A DNA stretch of 28,154 nucleotides, taken from positions 1 to 28,154 of the forward strand of contig JAEEXJ010000036.1 in the NCBI GenBank assembly GCA_016291475.1, read 5' to 3'. This document shows positions 16,393 to 23,942 of the stretch, piece by piece. The translations under genes were made by a program, and so were the position numbers. The first letter of the stretch is position 1, and every line of letters begins with the position of its first letter. The notes below the pieces were generated by a model. That model was not told the DNA's origin, searched no databases, and saw nothing but the letters and a program-made list of their open reading frames with translations. Source of the stretch: Lachnospiraceae bacterium. GTDB lineage: Bacteria > Bacillota_A > Clostridia > Lachnospirales > Lachnospiraceae.

Positions 16393-17151
16393 ATGCCTAA
16401 TAACCGGATAATGGTAACCGGAGAAAAAGAATCATTTCTCATAAGGGTACTGATCAAAAAACTGAAAGATTCGGGTTATGATGCTTTTTTTGCAAATTGG
16501 AGCGTAAATGACATCAATTCAGGATGGGATGATTCCGCACTTATAGCTCTTTATGCGGAAGAAAGGGAGCATCCCGGAGAAGATGTACTTATCTTCCTCA
16601 AAGATAAGCTGAATGATGATCAGAAGATCGTAACGGTGATCGGAGAGAAACCCGACATTAAATACATCACAGACAGAATTCCTGCACAGCTCATTTATAA
16701 GGAATATGTCAGACCCATCGATGCAACTCAATTCATCAAGGATGTTCAGGATGTTATGAACAAGATGAATGCCGGTGATTTCAAAAAGAGCATTCTGATC
16801 GTTGATGACGATCCGAACTATCTTGCACTTGTAAGAGAATGGCTAAAGGGACCATATAAGGTATCCATGGCTAACTCCGGTCTGCAGGCTATCAAATGGC
16901 TGGGCAAAAACAAAGCGGATCTCATTCTTCTCGATCATGAGATGCCTATTACAAGCGGTCCGCAGGTACTTGAAATGCTTAGGAATGATGTTGATACTGC
17001 ATCGATCCCGGTTATGTTCCTCACCGGGAAAAGCGATAAAGAGAGCGTTATGGCTGTGCTGTCACTGAGACCGGAGGGGTATTTCCTCAAGACCATCGAA
17101 AAAGATGAACTGCTTCAGCAGCTGAAAGCCTTTTTTATCCGTCATAAATAG
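16393..17151 (+). CDS. tandem pseudo-receiver/receiver protein without output domain
   Basis: 252 residues, cytosolic. Residues 131-252 form a complete receiver: acidic pocket DDD in ILIVDDDPNY, phospho-acceptor D181 in LILLDHEMP, T in VMFLTGKS, and an unusual K region GYFLKTI in place of the usual KP. Residues 1-125 look like a second, degenerate receiver: an alternating strand/helix pattern and a VRPID end as in K-P loops, but no phospho-acceptor Asp (SALIALYAEE occupies that place). No DNA-binding or enzymatic domain follows. AGGAG overlaps the stop of the hybrid kinase and the gap is 8 bases, so it is very likely the relay acceptor for HPt H1286. Its output must go through protein contacts, plausibly with one of the flanking HD proteins (inference). 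Confidence 0.82.
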   Translation: MPNNRIMVTGEKESFLIRVLIKKLKDSGYDAFFANWSVNDINSGWDDSALIALYAEEREHPGEDVLIFLKDKLNDDQKIVTVIGEKPDIKYITDRIPAQLIYKEYVRPIDATQFIKDVQDVMNKMNAGDFKKSILIVDDDPNYLALVREWLKGPYKVSMANSGLQAIKWLGKNKADLILLDHEMPITSGPQVLEMLRNDVDTASIPVMFLTGKSDKESVMAVLSLRPEGYFLKTIEKDELLQQLKAFFIRHK

Positions 17152-17175
17152 ATTGTATCTGCAGGAATATAGGAA

Positions 17176-19542
17176 ATGTTAGAATTCTTTCAAAACTTTC
17201 AACTTGATCTGATGCTTTCACTCAGCGGTGTATGCTGCGTGATGGTATTTCTGTTGATCTTTACACGTGTCTTGTCTCCAAGAAAAAAAGCTATTCTCAT
17301 AGCGATAGAGTTCTCAACCTTTTGCGTATTGATATTCGAGCGGCAAGCGTATAAGTATGCCGGAGATGTGGGGCAGATCGCAGATGTGATGATCCGTCTC
17401 AGTAATTTTGTCGTATTTTTCCTGAATTCCGTGATCAGTTTTATTTTCAATCTGTATCTGGCTGAAGTTGTCAGATCGGATTGTAATCTCGTTACTCCGA
17501 AGAGGTTAAAACTCGCCGGAACACTTGCATCCGTGAGTATGGCGCTCCTTGTCATAAATCTGTTTACGGGATGGGTCTATACCATCGATTCGGGTAATGT
17601 ATATCATCGCGAGGCATTGTTCTATTTTAACTACATACTTGCATTTTCCGGACCTTTACTGGATCTTTCGGTTATTATCCAGCATAGAAAAAAGATCAGT
17701 CCCAAAATACTCAGATCACTTCTTTTGTTTACATTGGTTCCGATCGCAGCCGGAGGAGTCCAGGCACTTTTATACGGTCTGTCTCTTATCAATATTTCGA
17801 TTGCCATAGTTTCGGTATTTTTGTATGTATTCGCATATGAAGATATCAATGACAAAATATCCGCGGCACAGAACACGGAAATGGAGAATCTGAAAACAGA
17901 TCAGGTAAAGATCCAGAATCTCTTTGAACAGACTATCAAAGCATTTGTAAATGCGATTGATGCCCGCGTAGATTATGCCGAAGGTCACTCGGTGAGAGTG
18001 GCGGATTATTCCTATATGCTGGCTCAGATGAACGGGAAGAGTGATGATGAATGTAAGGAGATATATCAGGCAGCACTTTTGCATGATGTCGGGAAGATAG
18101 GAATTCCGGATGAAATACTTAAAAAGGAAGAGAATCTTACCAAGGAAGAGATCGATACGATGAGACAGGAACCTTTGATAGGAGAGAGGATCCTGTCCGG
18201 AATCTCAAATTATCCTCATCTGTCATACGGCGCAAAATACCATATGGAGCGATATGACGGCAGCGGATTTCCCGGAGGATTAAAGGGAAATGAAATACCG
18301 GAATCTGCCAGGATAATCGCTGTAGCGGAAGCATATGATTCCATGACCACCAGGAACAGTTACAGAGAGCCGCTCCCGCAGTCCGTCGTAAGAGAAGAAC
18401 TCATCAAGGAATCCGGATTTAAGTACGATCCTTTATATACGAGTTACATGCTTCAGTTGATCGACAGCGATGTCGATTATCAGATGAAGGAAGAGACGGA
18501 AAATGTAGATACGATATTTAAGAATGAATTTAGCTGCGAAGAATACAGAAGCGCCATATCGTACGGAATAAGGATCAGACCCGAGAAAAAGATAATCGCT
18601 TTCAGTGCAAGTCCTTTGAATGAAGAGAATCCGTTCTCCGGTCCTGCCGTTATCTTATTCGATTCTCTCGATGAAAGAGTCCACGATACCGACAGAGCAA
18701 TCAAAGATACCAGATACACAGAGTTCGGTGAGATCTGGTTTGACGGACATTTTGTATGCTCCGGAGCAAGAAATATGAAACTGATCTCGCTTGAGAAAAT
18801 AGAACAGGATGAGGAAGAGATCTATTTCATAGAAGTTGCGAGAAACAGGGATCATGTTCAGGTAAAACTGGAAGGAGGAGGCTACAGGAGTGAAGTTGTT
18901 CTGTCGCTTCCTGACAGTTCCAAATATGCCTATATCGGACTGACTGGTGAGAATTGCCACATATCTTCGATCGAAGTGGAGAAAACTGGTAAGAGAGTTC
19001 CCGAAACGGATATACCCAGAATCTCCGAAGAGATCAATTATATCAACAGACTGGAGAGTGATATTCCGAATGTCCAGATAGACAGTATAAGGAGCGATAA
19101 TACAGAAGGCGTTAAGATAAAGGACAGTATGCGCCTTATATTCCATACCATGAGTCTTCCTTCATCGAATCTTGTATGGCATTGTCCGTATCTGCTCCTG
19201 TATACTTCCGATGACGGAAAAGTAATGGGAAGAGGATATAAAGAATTTGCCATGATCCGTTTGGACGGTGAGGTGCAAAGCGGCGGATCCGAAGCTGAAA
19301 ATAAGACGGAAGTAAATAAGGGTAAGGGATTCACAAACTGGGATAACTGGAAGAAACTTAACCGTAAAGGTTTCGAATGCGGTGTGAGATTTACCCGTTA
19401 TAAGAATAAGATAATCACCGAAACCGAAAACGGCGGAATATCCATCATCAATACCACGACTCTGAAGAATAAGAAAGAGAAAGTGTATGTATCGATAACC
19501 GGTGATCAGGTAGCACTGACGGATATAAGGATTAAACGCTGA
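17176..19542 (+). CDS. 7TM protein with divergent HD-GYP domain and C-terminal beta-rich tandem region
   Basis: 788 residues. Seven helices fill about 8-232, ending VSVFLYVFAYEDINDK. A short coiled coil leads to an HD domain (about 255-430) with H271, H303-D304 in HDVGK, and then HMERYDGSGFP at 356-366 where canonical HD-GYP proteins have HHxxxxGxGYP. So the second His is Met and GYP is GFP. Residues 445-788 contain no helix or membrane segment; two similar blocks end YAYIGLTGENCHISSIEVEK and VYVSITGDQVALTDIRIKR, suggesting two tandem beta-sandwich (concanavalin/lectin-like) units on the cytoplasmic side. I do not know a described family with this architecture. The ribosome binding site is CAGGA 9 bases upstream. 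Last gene of the cluster. It may bind c-di-GMP without cleaving it, or have altered metal use. Confidence 0.8.
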   Translation: MLEFFQNFQLDLMLSLSGVCCVMVFLLIFTRVLSPRKKAILIAIEFSTFCVLIFERQAYKYAGDVGQIADVMIRLSNFVVFFLNSVISFIFNLYLAEVVRSDCNLVTPKRLKLAGTLASVSMALLVINLFTGWVYTIDSGNVYHREALFYFNYILAFSGPLLDLSVIIQHRKKISPKILRSLLLFTLVPIAAGGVQALLYGLSLINISIAIVSVFLYVFAYEDINDKISAAQNTEMENLKTDQVKIQNLFEQTIKAFVNAIDARVDYAEGHSVRVADYSYMLAQMNGKSDDECKEIYQAALLHDVGKIGIPDEILKKEENLTKEEIDTMRQEPLIGERILSGISNYPHLSYGAKYHMERYDGSGFPGGLKGNEIPESARIIAVAEAYDSMTTRNSYREPLPQSVVREELIKESGFKYDPLYTSYMLQLIDSDVDYQMKEETENVDTIFKNEFSCEEYRSAISYGIRIRPEKKIIAFSASPLNEENPFSGPAVILFDSLDERVHDTDRAIKDTRYTEFGEIWFDGHFVCSGARNMKLISLEKIEQDEEEIYFIEVARNRDHVQVKLEGGGYRSEVVLSLPDSSKYAYIGLTGENCHISSIEVEKTGKRVPETDIPRISEEINYINRLESDIPNVQIDSIRSDNTEGVKIKDSMRLIFHTMSLPSSNLVWHCPYLLLYTSDDGKVMGRGYKEFAMIRLDGEVQSGGSEAENKTEVNKGKGFTNWDNWKKLNRKGFECGVRFTRYKNKIITETENGGISIINTTTLKNKKEKVYVSITGDQVALTDIRIKR

Positions 19543-19558
19543 TAAGAGACAATGAGAT

Positions 19559-19619
19559 AATAGGGACGGTTCTCTCTGACTTGCTCCGGAGGAGCAAGTC
19601 AGAGAGAACCGTCCCTATT
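19559..19619. terminator. perfect 29-bp inverted repeat, bidirectional terminator
   Basis: The arms 19559-19587 and 19591-19619 are perfect reverse complements around GGA. The outer part reads AATAGGGACGGTTCTC, matching the GGGACGGTTCTC palindromes scattered through many Clostridia genomes. It lies between two convergent genes, 16 bases after the plus-strand stop and 9 bases from the minus-strand stop. Its A/T ends supply a short T tract on both strands, so it can end transcription from both sides. Confidence 0.85.
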
Positions 19620-19628
19620 GTTTCAGCC

Positions 19629-20453
19629 TTATGATAACTCCGGCATTTTGCTTTTTCTTATGATGAACATTCCCATGAATAAGAAGACAATACCTGAGAC
19701 TACGGATATTATGATGACGCCCTTTGGATCTCCACCCAATATCTCACTTACCGTGACTTCAGAAGATGTAAATATTGTCTTTATGAAAGATGCAATATCC
19801 ACGAAAAAATGAAGAACGATGTTGTACCAGATATTGCCTGTTCTTGCATAAACGGCTGCGAGATAGAATCCCACACCTATGGCGTAGATCACCTGACCGA
19901 AAGTACCGATGACATCATCTGTGGAAAACAGGTTTGTCAAGTGAGTAAGTCCGAACAATACGCTTGATACGGTCATTCCCAGGATAAGTCCGTTACGTGA
20001 CTTATAACCTGCGGCTCCTCTGATCATGCTCATTATCATTCCGCGGTACATGAGTTCCTCACCTATACCTGCGCCCATGAAGAGCGCCGAAATAAATATC
20101 GCTGTGAACAGGGGAGACATGGCAGTGCCCGAATGTGATCTGATGCATGAGATCAGGTTTATGCTGAAAGTGACGATGCAGTAGATCACTAAGATGATAC
20201 TTATCTTGATACCGTTGATAAAACTTCCTTTGGGGGTGTTCTTCAATATATCAAGTCTTTTACTGACAGCCAGGATAATTGTCATTCCTATAAAGTTCAA
20301 TCCTGCTACCGTAAAATATCCGAGGATACCGTATTCCTCCTCGCTCATATTACCGTGGGGAATGAGCGTTGATAAAGCGGTGAATGCAACGGAAAGCAGT
20401 ACCGCCGCTATGATGGCTGTAATACAAGTCAGCCGGTTATTTCTTTTGTCCAT
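19629..20453 (-). CDS. CPBP-family intramembrane metalloprotease
   Basis: 274 residues, about eight helices. The CPBP (CAAX protease/bacteriocin-processing, Abi) motifs are present: GIGEELMYRGMIMSMI with the paired glutamates and Arg, VLFGLTHLTN as motif 2, and NIVLHFFVDIASF as motif 3, supplying the metal-binding His. These enzymes cleave or modify membrane-associated peptides and often give immunity to self-made bacteriocins; the substrate here is unknown. Last gene of the minus-strand PadR operon, 37 bases after the DUF4097 gene. The ribosome binding site is poor (AAAGGA about 14 bases away). The bidirectional palindrome ends the operon. Confidence 0.88.
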   Translation of the reverse strand: MDKRNNRLTCITAIIAAVLLSVAFTALSTLIPHGNMSEEEYGILGYFTVAGLNFIGMTIILAVSKRLDILKNTPKGSFINGIKISIILVIYCIVTFSINLISCIRSHSGTAMSPLFTAIFISALFMGAGIGEELMYRGMIMSMIRGAAGYKSRNGLILGMTVSSVLFGLTHLTNLFSTDDVIGTFGQVIYAIGVGFYLAAVYARTGNIWYNIVLHFFVDIASFIKTIFTSSEVTVSEILGGDPKGVIIISVVSGIVFLFMGMFIIRKSKMPELS

Positions 20454-20490
20454 TGTAAAACTAAAATCCTTTACGACATATTAATACTTT

Positions 20491-21246
20491 TTAATCATCC
20501 AGATTGACGAGACCTAGGGATGTATGTGTTTTTACATTACCGATTTCGCCTTGGAGAGATATATTACCGAGATCGGTATTGACTTCTCCGCTGTTAATAG
20601 TGCAATCGTCGGCATCGATATTTCCGGCATCCGCATCTGCATTGAAAACATCGATCGTACATCTGTCCAGCTGGATGTTTCCTGCATCTGCCCTGATACT
20701 TACTTTATCCGCAGAGCAATCGGTCATTTCGATATTTCCCGCATCCACACTTACATTCATGGTTGATGACTCGATATTGTCCAGTTCTATATTTCCCGCA
20801 TCACACTTAACATTTACGTCAGCGCAGGGAATATCTGCAATTTCAAGGTTTCCTGCATTAAGGTCAAGATCAAGCTTATCAAGAGCGGTGTCTTCGGGAA
20901 TATAAACGGTGATGGAATAATCGTTCCATCCGGTGCTTTCGAGTCTTACGGAATTTTTCTGAAGTATGGAAAGGGTTCCGTTCTTAAGCTCAATATCGGG
21001 AACAAGATTTTCGGGAAGGGTATATTCCACACGTACTTCATCTGCGTAAGCTATGGTGACTCCGGAATAATTCATATCGATCTTAACGGTATCAACATCT
21101 CCGGAGAGTTCAATGGTGTCGCTGACGGAAGAAGCCGAGACGGGACGGAAGGAAAAATGTCCTCTGTTGAAGATGTGTATGAAACATCCGAATATAATTG
21201 CTATGACTGTTATGATAGAAATTATTGTTATATATATCTTAGTCAT
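20491..21246 (-). CDS. DUF4097-type beta-repeat protein with N-terminal anchor
   Basis: 251 residues. A membrane anchor at about 5-25 (IYITIISIITVIAIIFGCF) is followed by an extracytoplasmic beta-helix-like region. Six near-identical repeats of exactly 19 residues start at about residue 130: NAGNL, then DAGNI four times, then DLGNI, each followed by a strand. This is the DUF4097 (adhesin-like repeat) pattern. Such proteins occur next to PadR and permease-prefix genes across Firmicutes; the role is unknown and is often linked to envelope-stress sensing. The frame opens at 21267, overlapping the upstream gene, but AGGAG lies 7 bases before the ATG at 21246 (MTKIYITI), which I chose. Gap to the upstream gene 10 bases. 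Confidence 0.85.
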   Translation of the reverse strand: MTKIYITIISIITVIAIIFGCFIHIFNRGHFSFRPVSASSVSDTIELSGDVDTVKIDMNYSGVTIAYADEVRVEYTLPENLVPDIELKNGTLSILQKNSVRLESTGWNDYSITVYIPEDTALDKLDLDLNAGNLEIADIPCADVNVKCDAGNIELDNIESSTMNVSVDAGNIEMTDCSADKVSIRADAGNIQLDRCTIDVFNADADAGNIDADDCTINSGEVNTDLGNISLQGEIGNVKTHTSLGLVNLDD

Positions 21247-21256
21247 TTTTTCTCTC

Positions 21257-22237
21257 CTAGTTTTCATCCGCTATACAGTTGATGGTAACGACTCTGTGGA
21301 AAACACCTGCGATGACCCAGATGATCCAGGTTGAGCCCCAACTGAAAGTCAGGAAGCTGATTATAAGATAGATGCATGTAACAGTGGGCCAGTATAATTC
21401 AGCAATCGTCTGAGCGGTCTTGCTTTTATACCTGACGGGTCTGTTGTAACTGCTTCCGTTTGCGTATTGTCCGCTGATGGTATTCATTGCATTGACATTA
21501 AGCAGTCTGTCGAAGCCTCTTGCAATGGAGTTGGGGTAAACGATGAGGAAAACTCCGAATCCGATGACCAGGAACATGATCCCGGCGCCGAGAGGCTGAT
21601 ATCTGAAGGGAATCAGAATATTGGGTGTCCAGCAGACTACACACAGGACTATACCGAGGGATACGCATAAAGCTCTTATGGGCTCAAAGCTGCGCTTTTT
21701 ATCTTTGACGTATGAAGCGGTATTCATATCAATGCTGCAGGCTTCGTGACCGATGAATTTCCATTCGTGATCCGAAAATCCGGCATATACCAGAAAACCT
21801 ACTCCGATAGCGATACTGATTATCATGGCAGCTACTCCCTTGAAAAATGATAAATCACCGGGAGTCATGATTATCACAAAGGCTACCGATATGATGCAAA
21901 GGAGTATGCCCAGTGATCTGAAAAGAGCTTTTTTATTTCTGTTTGAGAGATATGCTTTTGCCTCGTCGAGAGAGATAAATCTGCGGGGCATTTCGGTTTC
22001 CATTCCTCTTGCGACTTCTACTTCCTTGGTAAGCCCCAGGCTCTCAGCAAGTTCGTCAAGATTTCCGAATTCGGAGATGACTGTTCCGACTGCGGCATTT
22101 TCACTTGTTCCTTCGGAGATGAGTTCAATATATTTATCTTCCATCATCTGAAGGAGTTCTGCCTTTGCCTTGCGCACTTCCGGAGTGTTGGGCATGGAAG
22201 CAAACATCGATTCCAGATAATTTTTTATAGTTTCCAT
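21257..22237 (-). CDS. permease prefix domain membrane protein (DUF1700-like)
   Basis: 326 residues. The N-terminal soluble helical domain (METIKNYLESMFASMPNTPE, then LLQMMEDKYIELISEG and SEFGNLDELAESLGL) is the permease prefix domain 1 seen in DUF1700-like proteins of Lachnospiraceae, encoded next to PadR regulators. About residues 100-320 hold five hydrophobic segments, grouped as two hairpins around a charged loop, and a final one near the C terminus. The longest frame begins at 22270, but AAGGAG sits just before the ATG at 22237, 10 bases after the padR stop, so I use 22237. Function unknown; probably the membrane partner of the DUF4097 protein in the same operon. Confidence 0.85.
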   Translation of the reverse strand: METIKNYLESMFASMPNTPEVRKAKAELLQMMEDKYIELISEGTSENAAVGTVISEFGNLDELAESLGLTKEVEVARGMETEMPRRFISLDEAKAYLSNRNKKALFRSLGILLCIISVAFVIIMTPGDLSFFKGVAAMIISIAIGVGFLVYAGFSDHEWKFIGHEACSIDMNTASYVKDKKRSFEPIRALCVSLGIVLCVVCWTPNILIPFRYQPLGAGIMFLVIGFGVFLIVYPNSIARGFDRLLNVNAMNTISGQYANGSSYNRPVRYKSKTAQTIAELYWPTVTCIYLIISFLTFSWGSTWIIWVIAGVFHRVVTINCIADEN

Positions 22238-22247
22238 TTTTCTCTCC

Positions 22248-22586
22248 TTAATGTTGGATGAACTTCTCAATCACGTCTTTGGTCAGGGCCCATTCTTCGC
22301 ATTTTTCCCTGTAGTACTCTTTACCCTTTTCGGTTATCCGGTAATATGTTCTCTTTTTACCGTTACCGTCGGGATCCGGGTCTGCCACAAATGACTCGAT
22401 ATGTTCGTTTTTTTCCATTCTCGTGAAGGCCGAGTAGAGGGTTGTTTCCTTGATAACGTATTTTTCTTCCGAGATCAGTTTGATCTGTTTGGAAATTTCG
22501 TAGCCGTATGAAGGACCCTTCATGAGAATGCAGAGAATCATTGTATCGTTGTAACCGCGGATCACATCACTGCTGATCTCTACCAT
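22248..22586 (-). CDS. PadR-family transcriptional regulator
   Basis: 112 residues, small winged helix. GYNDTMILCILMKGPSYGYE is the typical PadR start; then ISKQIKLISEEKYVIKETTLY, the recognition region (TLYSAFTRMEKN), and a wing RTYYRITEKGKEYY; it ends in a short helix with VIEKFIQH. PadR proteins are usually autorepressors of operons for membrane or stress proteins. A 23-residue N-terminal extension is possible in frame, but AGGAGG lies 6 bases before the ATG at 22586 and the extension has no family match. First gene of the operon. A strong promoter with dyad sites lies 130 bp upstream, which suggests autoregulation. Confidence 0.92.
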   Translation of the reverse strand: MVEISSDVIRGYNDTMILCILMKGPSYGYEISKQIKLISEEKYVIKETTLYSAFTRMEKNEHIESFVADPDPDGNGKKRTYYRITEKGKEYYREKCEEWALTKDVIEKFIQH

Positions 22587-22681
22587 TTTCTTCCTCCTGT
22601 TAATAGGTTTCTTAGGTTTTACATGGTACTGCGGCCGGCCGGACCGCTCACTCACCTCGTCAGGTTTGTTTTAGTACCACG

Positions 22682-22745
22682 TCAGACGTACTACGACAGT
22701 CGTACTATGTCTGATGGGGTAAATATACTACGACAGATGAAGTAT
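22682..22745. promoter_or_regulatory. PadR-type operator cluster
   Basis: Site 1 (22682-22714) is a 33-bp dyad: TCAGACGTACTACGAC, a central A, and GTCGTACTATGTCTGA, with 14 of 16 positions symmetric. Site 2 (22725-22745) has ATACT and AGTAT arms around an 11-base centre, between -35 and -10. The 11-mer TACTACGACAG occurs in both (22689-22699 and 22726-22736). Related AGTAC/GTACT half-sites (22673-22678, 22625-22630) continue into the leader. That the adjacent PadR protein binds here is inferred from position and symmetry. Confidence 0.6.
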
Positions 22746-22750
22746 GTCAA
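22722..22750 (-). promoter_or_regulatory. sigma-A promoter of the padR operon
   Basis: Reading the minus strand: TTGACA (22750-22745), a 17-base spacer, TATATT (22727-22722). The -35 is perfect and the -10 has one mismatch. Transcription would start near 22715, giving a leader of about 130 nt to the PadR start at 22586. An ATACT...AGTAT dyad fills the spacer and a 33-bp dyad begins at the start site, so a bound repressor would block this promoter. Confidence 0.85.
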
Positions 22751-22772
22751 CATAGTTTTATAAAAAAAGTTA

Positions 22773-22800
22773 TAAAGTTTGTTCCGGAACGTGCCGATAT
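22773..22800 (+). promoter_or_regulatory. sigma-D (sigma-28) type flagellar/motility promoter
   Basis: TAAA (22773-22776), 16 bases, GCCGATAT (22793-22800). This matches the sigma-D consensus of Bacillus and Clostridia (TAAA, about 15 bases, GCCGATAT) at every position. No competing sigma-A promoter of similar quality is seen in the 163 bp before the DUF6033-type gene. The transcript would start near 22807, about 107 nt before the start codon. It implies control together with late flagellar and chemotaxis genes. Confidence 0.7.
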
Positions 22801-22913
22801 AAGTATCAGATAACTAAAAGTGCCCTTATTTTGCCCACGCGCAGGCATTGATGAAACGGATTTTTGTCAAAGGGTGCTTGACCTGATCAAAAACTACAAG
22901 GAGGTAGAAGAGT

Positions 22914-23840
22914 ATGGCGGGTATTCACGAGATCTCTGCATATCAGCAGAACGCCGAAGCCTGGAAAACAGAGCAGAAACGTATCGATTCGGCCAAAACC
23001 ACAGAAACTGCAAAAACTGCTAAGACCGATACCGCATCAAACGGTAATTCTTCCAAGGTTTCATTGAAGCCCTGGAATCCTTTGAGTGAAACAAGCAGCC
23101 TGATCCCCCGTAAGACGGATTACGGATTTACGATCGGTGATGTTAAACTCTCGGATACTGCGGCGGATTATTATTCCAAGCTGAAATCCAAGTTCGGCAA
23201 CATGGAATTCATCGTCGTAAGTAAGGACATGAAGGCACAGGTTCAGGCCAATGCCGCTGCTTACGGAAATGCAAACAAGCAGGTTGTCCTTATCGATGAA
23301 GAAAAGCTTGAGCGTATGGCAACGGATGAAGATTATCGTAATAAGTACGAAGGAATCATCGCCATGTCACAGCAAAAGCTTCTTGAAGCCAAGAATTCCC
23401 TGGCAAGCAGCGGTGCTGCCGTCAAGAATTTCGGTATGTCGGTTGATTCAAACGGCAATGAAAGCTTCTTTGCAACAGTCGAGAAATCCCAAGATCTTCA
23501 GAAAGAGCGCATAGAGCGTAAAGCTGAGGAAAAGAGAGAGCATAAGAGGGCTGAAGCCAAGAAAGCCCGTAAGGAAGCTCAGGAAGAGCGCATCGAGAAA
23601 AAACGGGAAGAAAGAAGAGCCGAGAAGAAGGAATCCGAGGAGCGTATCAGAGAAGAGCTAACGGAAGCTTCCGCGGAAGAAGGAATGATTCCCGAAGAAA
23701 AAGAGTACGTAACTCTTTCATCACATTCTCTCAAGGATCTTGTAAGGGACGTTCAGACATATTCCTATGACAGCGCTGCAGGACATGTAATGACCGCTGC
23801 GGAGCGTATGGTGGGAAGTCATATCGATTTCAAAGGATAG
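22914..23840 (+). CDS. DUF6033-type protein with charged coiled coil
   Basis: 308 residues, no signal peptide or membrane segment. An N-terminal Thr/Lys/Ala-rich flexible part (1-60) precedes a compact domain at about 65-185 with YGFTIGDVKLSDTAADYYSK, MEFIVVSKDMKAQ, KQVVLIDEEKLERMATDEDY and KNFGMSVDSNGNESFF, the pattern I associate with DUF6033 of Lachnospiraceae (family name from memory). Residues 193-255 are almost all K, E, R and A and should form one long charged helix or coiled coil; a short C-terminal domain follows. The ribosome binding site AAGGAGG (22898-22904) sits 9 bases before the start. Single-gene transcript between a sigma-D promoter and a terminator. Function unknown; the promoter points to motility. 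Confidence 0.75.
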   Translation: MAGIHEISAYQQNAEAWKTEQKRIDSAKTTETAKTAKTDTASNGNSSKVSLKPWNPLSETSSLIPRKTDYGFTIGDVKLSDTAADYYSKLKSKFGNMEFIVVSKDMKAQVQANAAAYGNANKQVVLIDEEKLERMATDEDYRNKYEGIIAMSQQKLLEAKNSLASSGAAVKNFGMSVDSNGNESFFATVEKSQDLQKERIERKAEEKREHKRAEAKKARKEAQEERIEKKREERRAEKKESEERIREELTEASAEEGMIPEEKEYVTLSSHSLKDLVRDVQTYSYDSAAGHVMTAAERMVGSHIDFKG

Positions 23841-23861
23841 ATCACAGGATATTCATATCAG

Positions 23862-23892
23862 AAAGGCCGCCGGGGCTCATTCGGCGGTCTTT
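23862..23892 (+). terminator. intrinsic terminator after the DUF6033-type gene
   Basis: An 11-bp stem: AAAGGCCGCCG (23862-23872) pairs with CGGCGGTCTTT (23882-23892) with one G-U pair and a 9-base loop, followed by a T-rich stretch to 23903. It lies 21 bases after the stop codon. Confidence 0.88.
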
Positions 23893-23925
23893 CTTTATCT
23901 TTTCAGTGTCTAACCGGTCAAAAAA

Positions 23926-23934
23926 TGGTAAAAT
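23926..23934 (+). promoter_or_regulatory. extended -10 promoter, probably giving a leaderless mRNA
   Basis: TG-G-TAAAAT at 23926-23934 ends 8 bases before ATG 23943. A transcript starting 7 bases after the -10 begins at about 23941-23942, directly at the start codon. No Shine-Dalgarno lies between. No -35 hexamer is visible at normal spacing. Confidence 0.5.
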
Positions 23935-23942
23935 CATAGCGT

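Noticed and set aside
22587..22655. 23-residue N-terminal extension of PadR
   Set aside because: AGGAGG sits directly before the internal ATG, and the winged-helix fold starts there. The extension is basic and unlike PadR proteins.
22820..23023. 67-codon ORF starting at GTG before the DUF6033-type gene
   Set aside because: It overlaps the first 110 bases of that gene in another frame, has no ribosome binding site, and the overlapping gene has AAGGAGG and clear domain structure.
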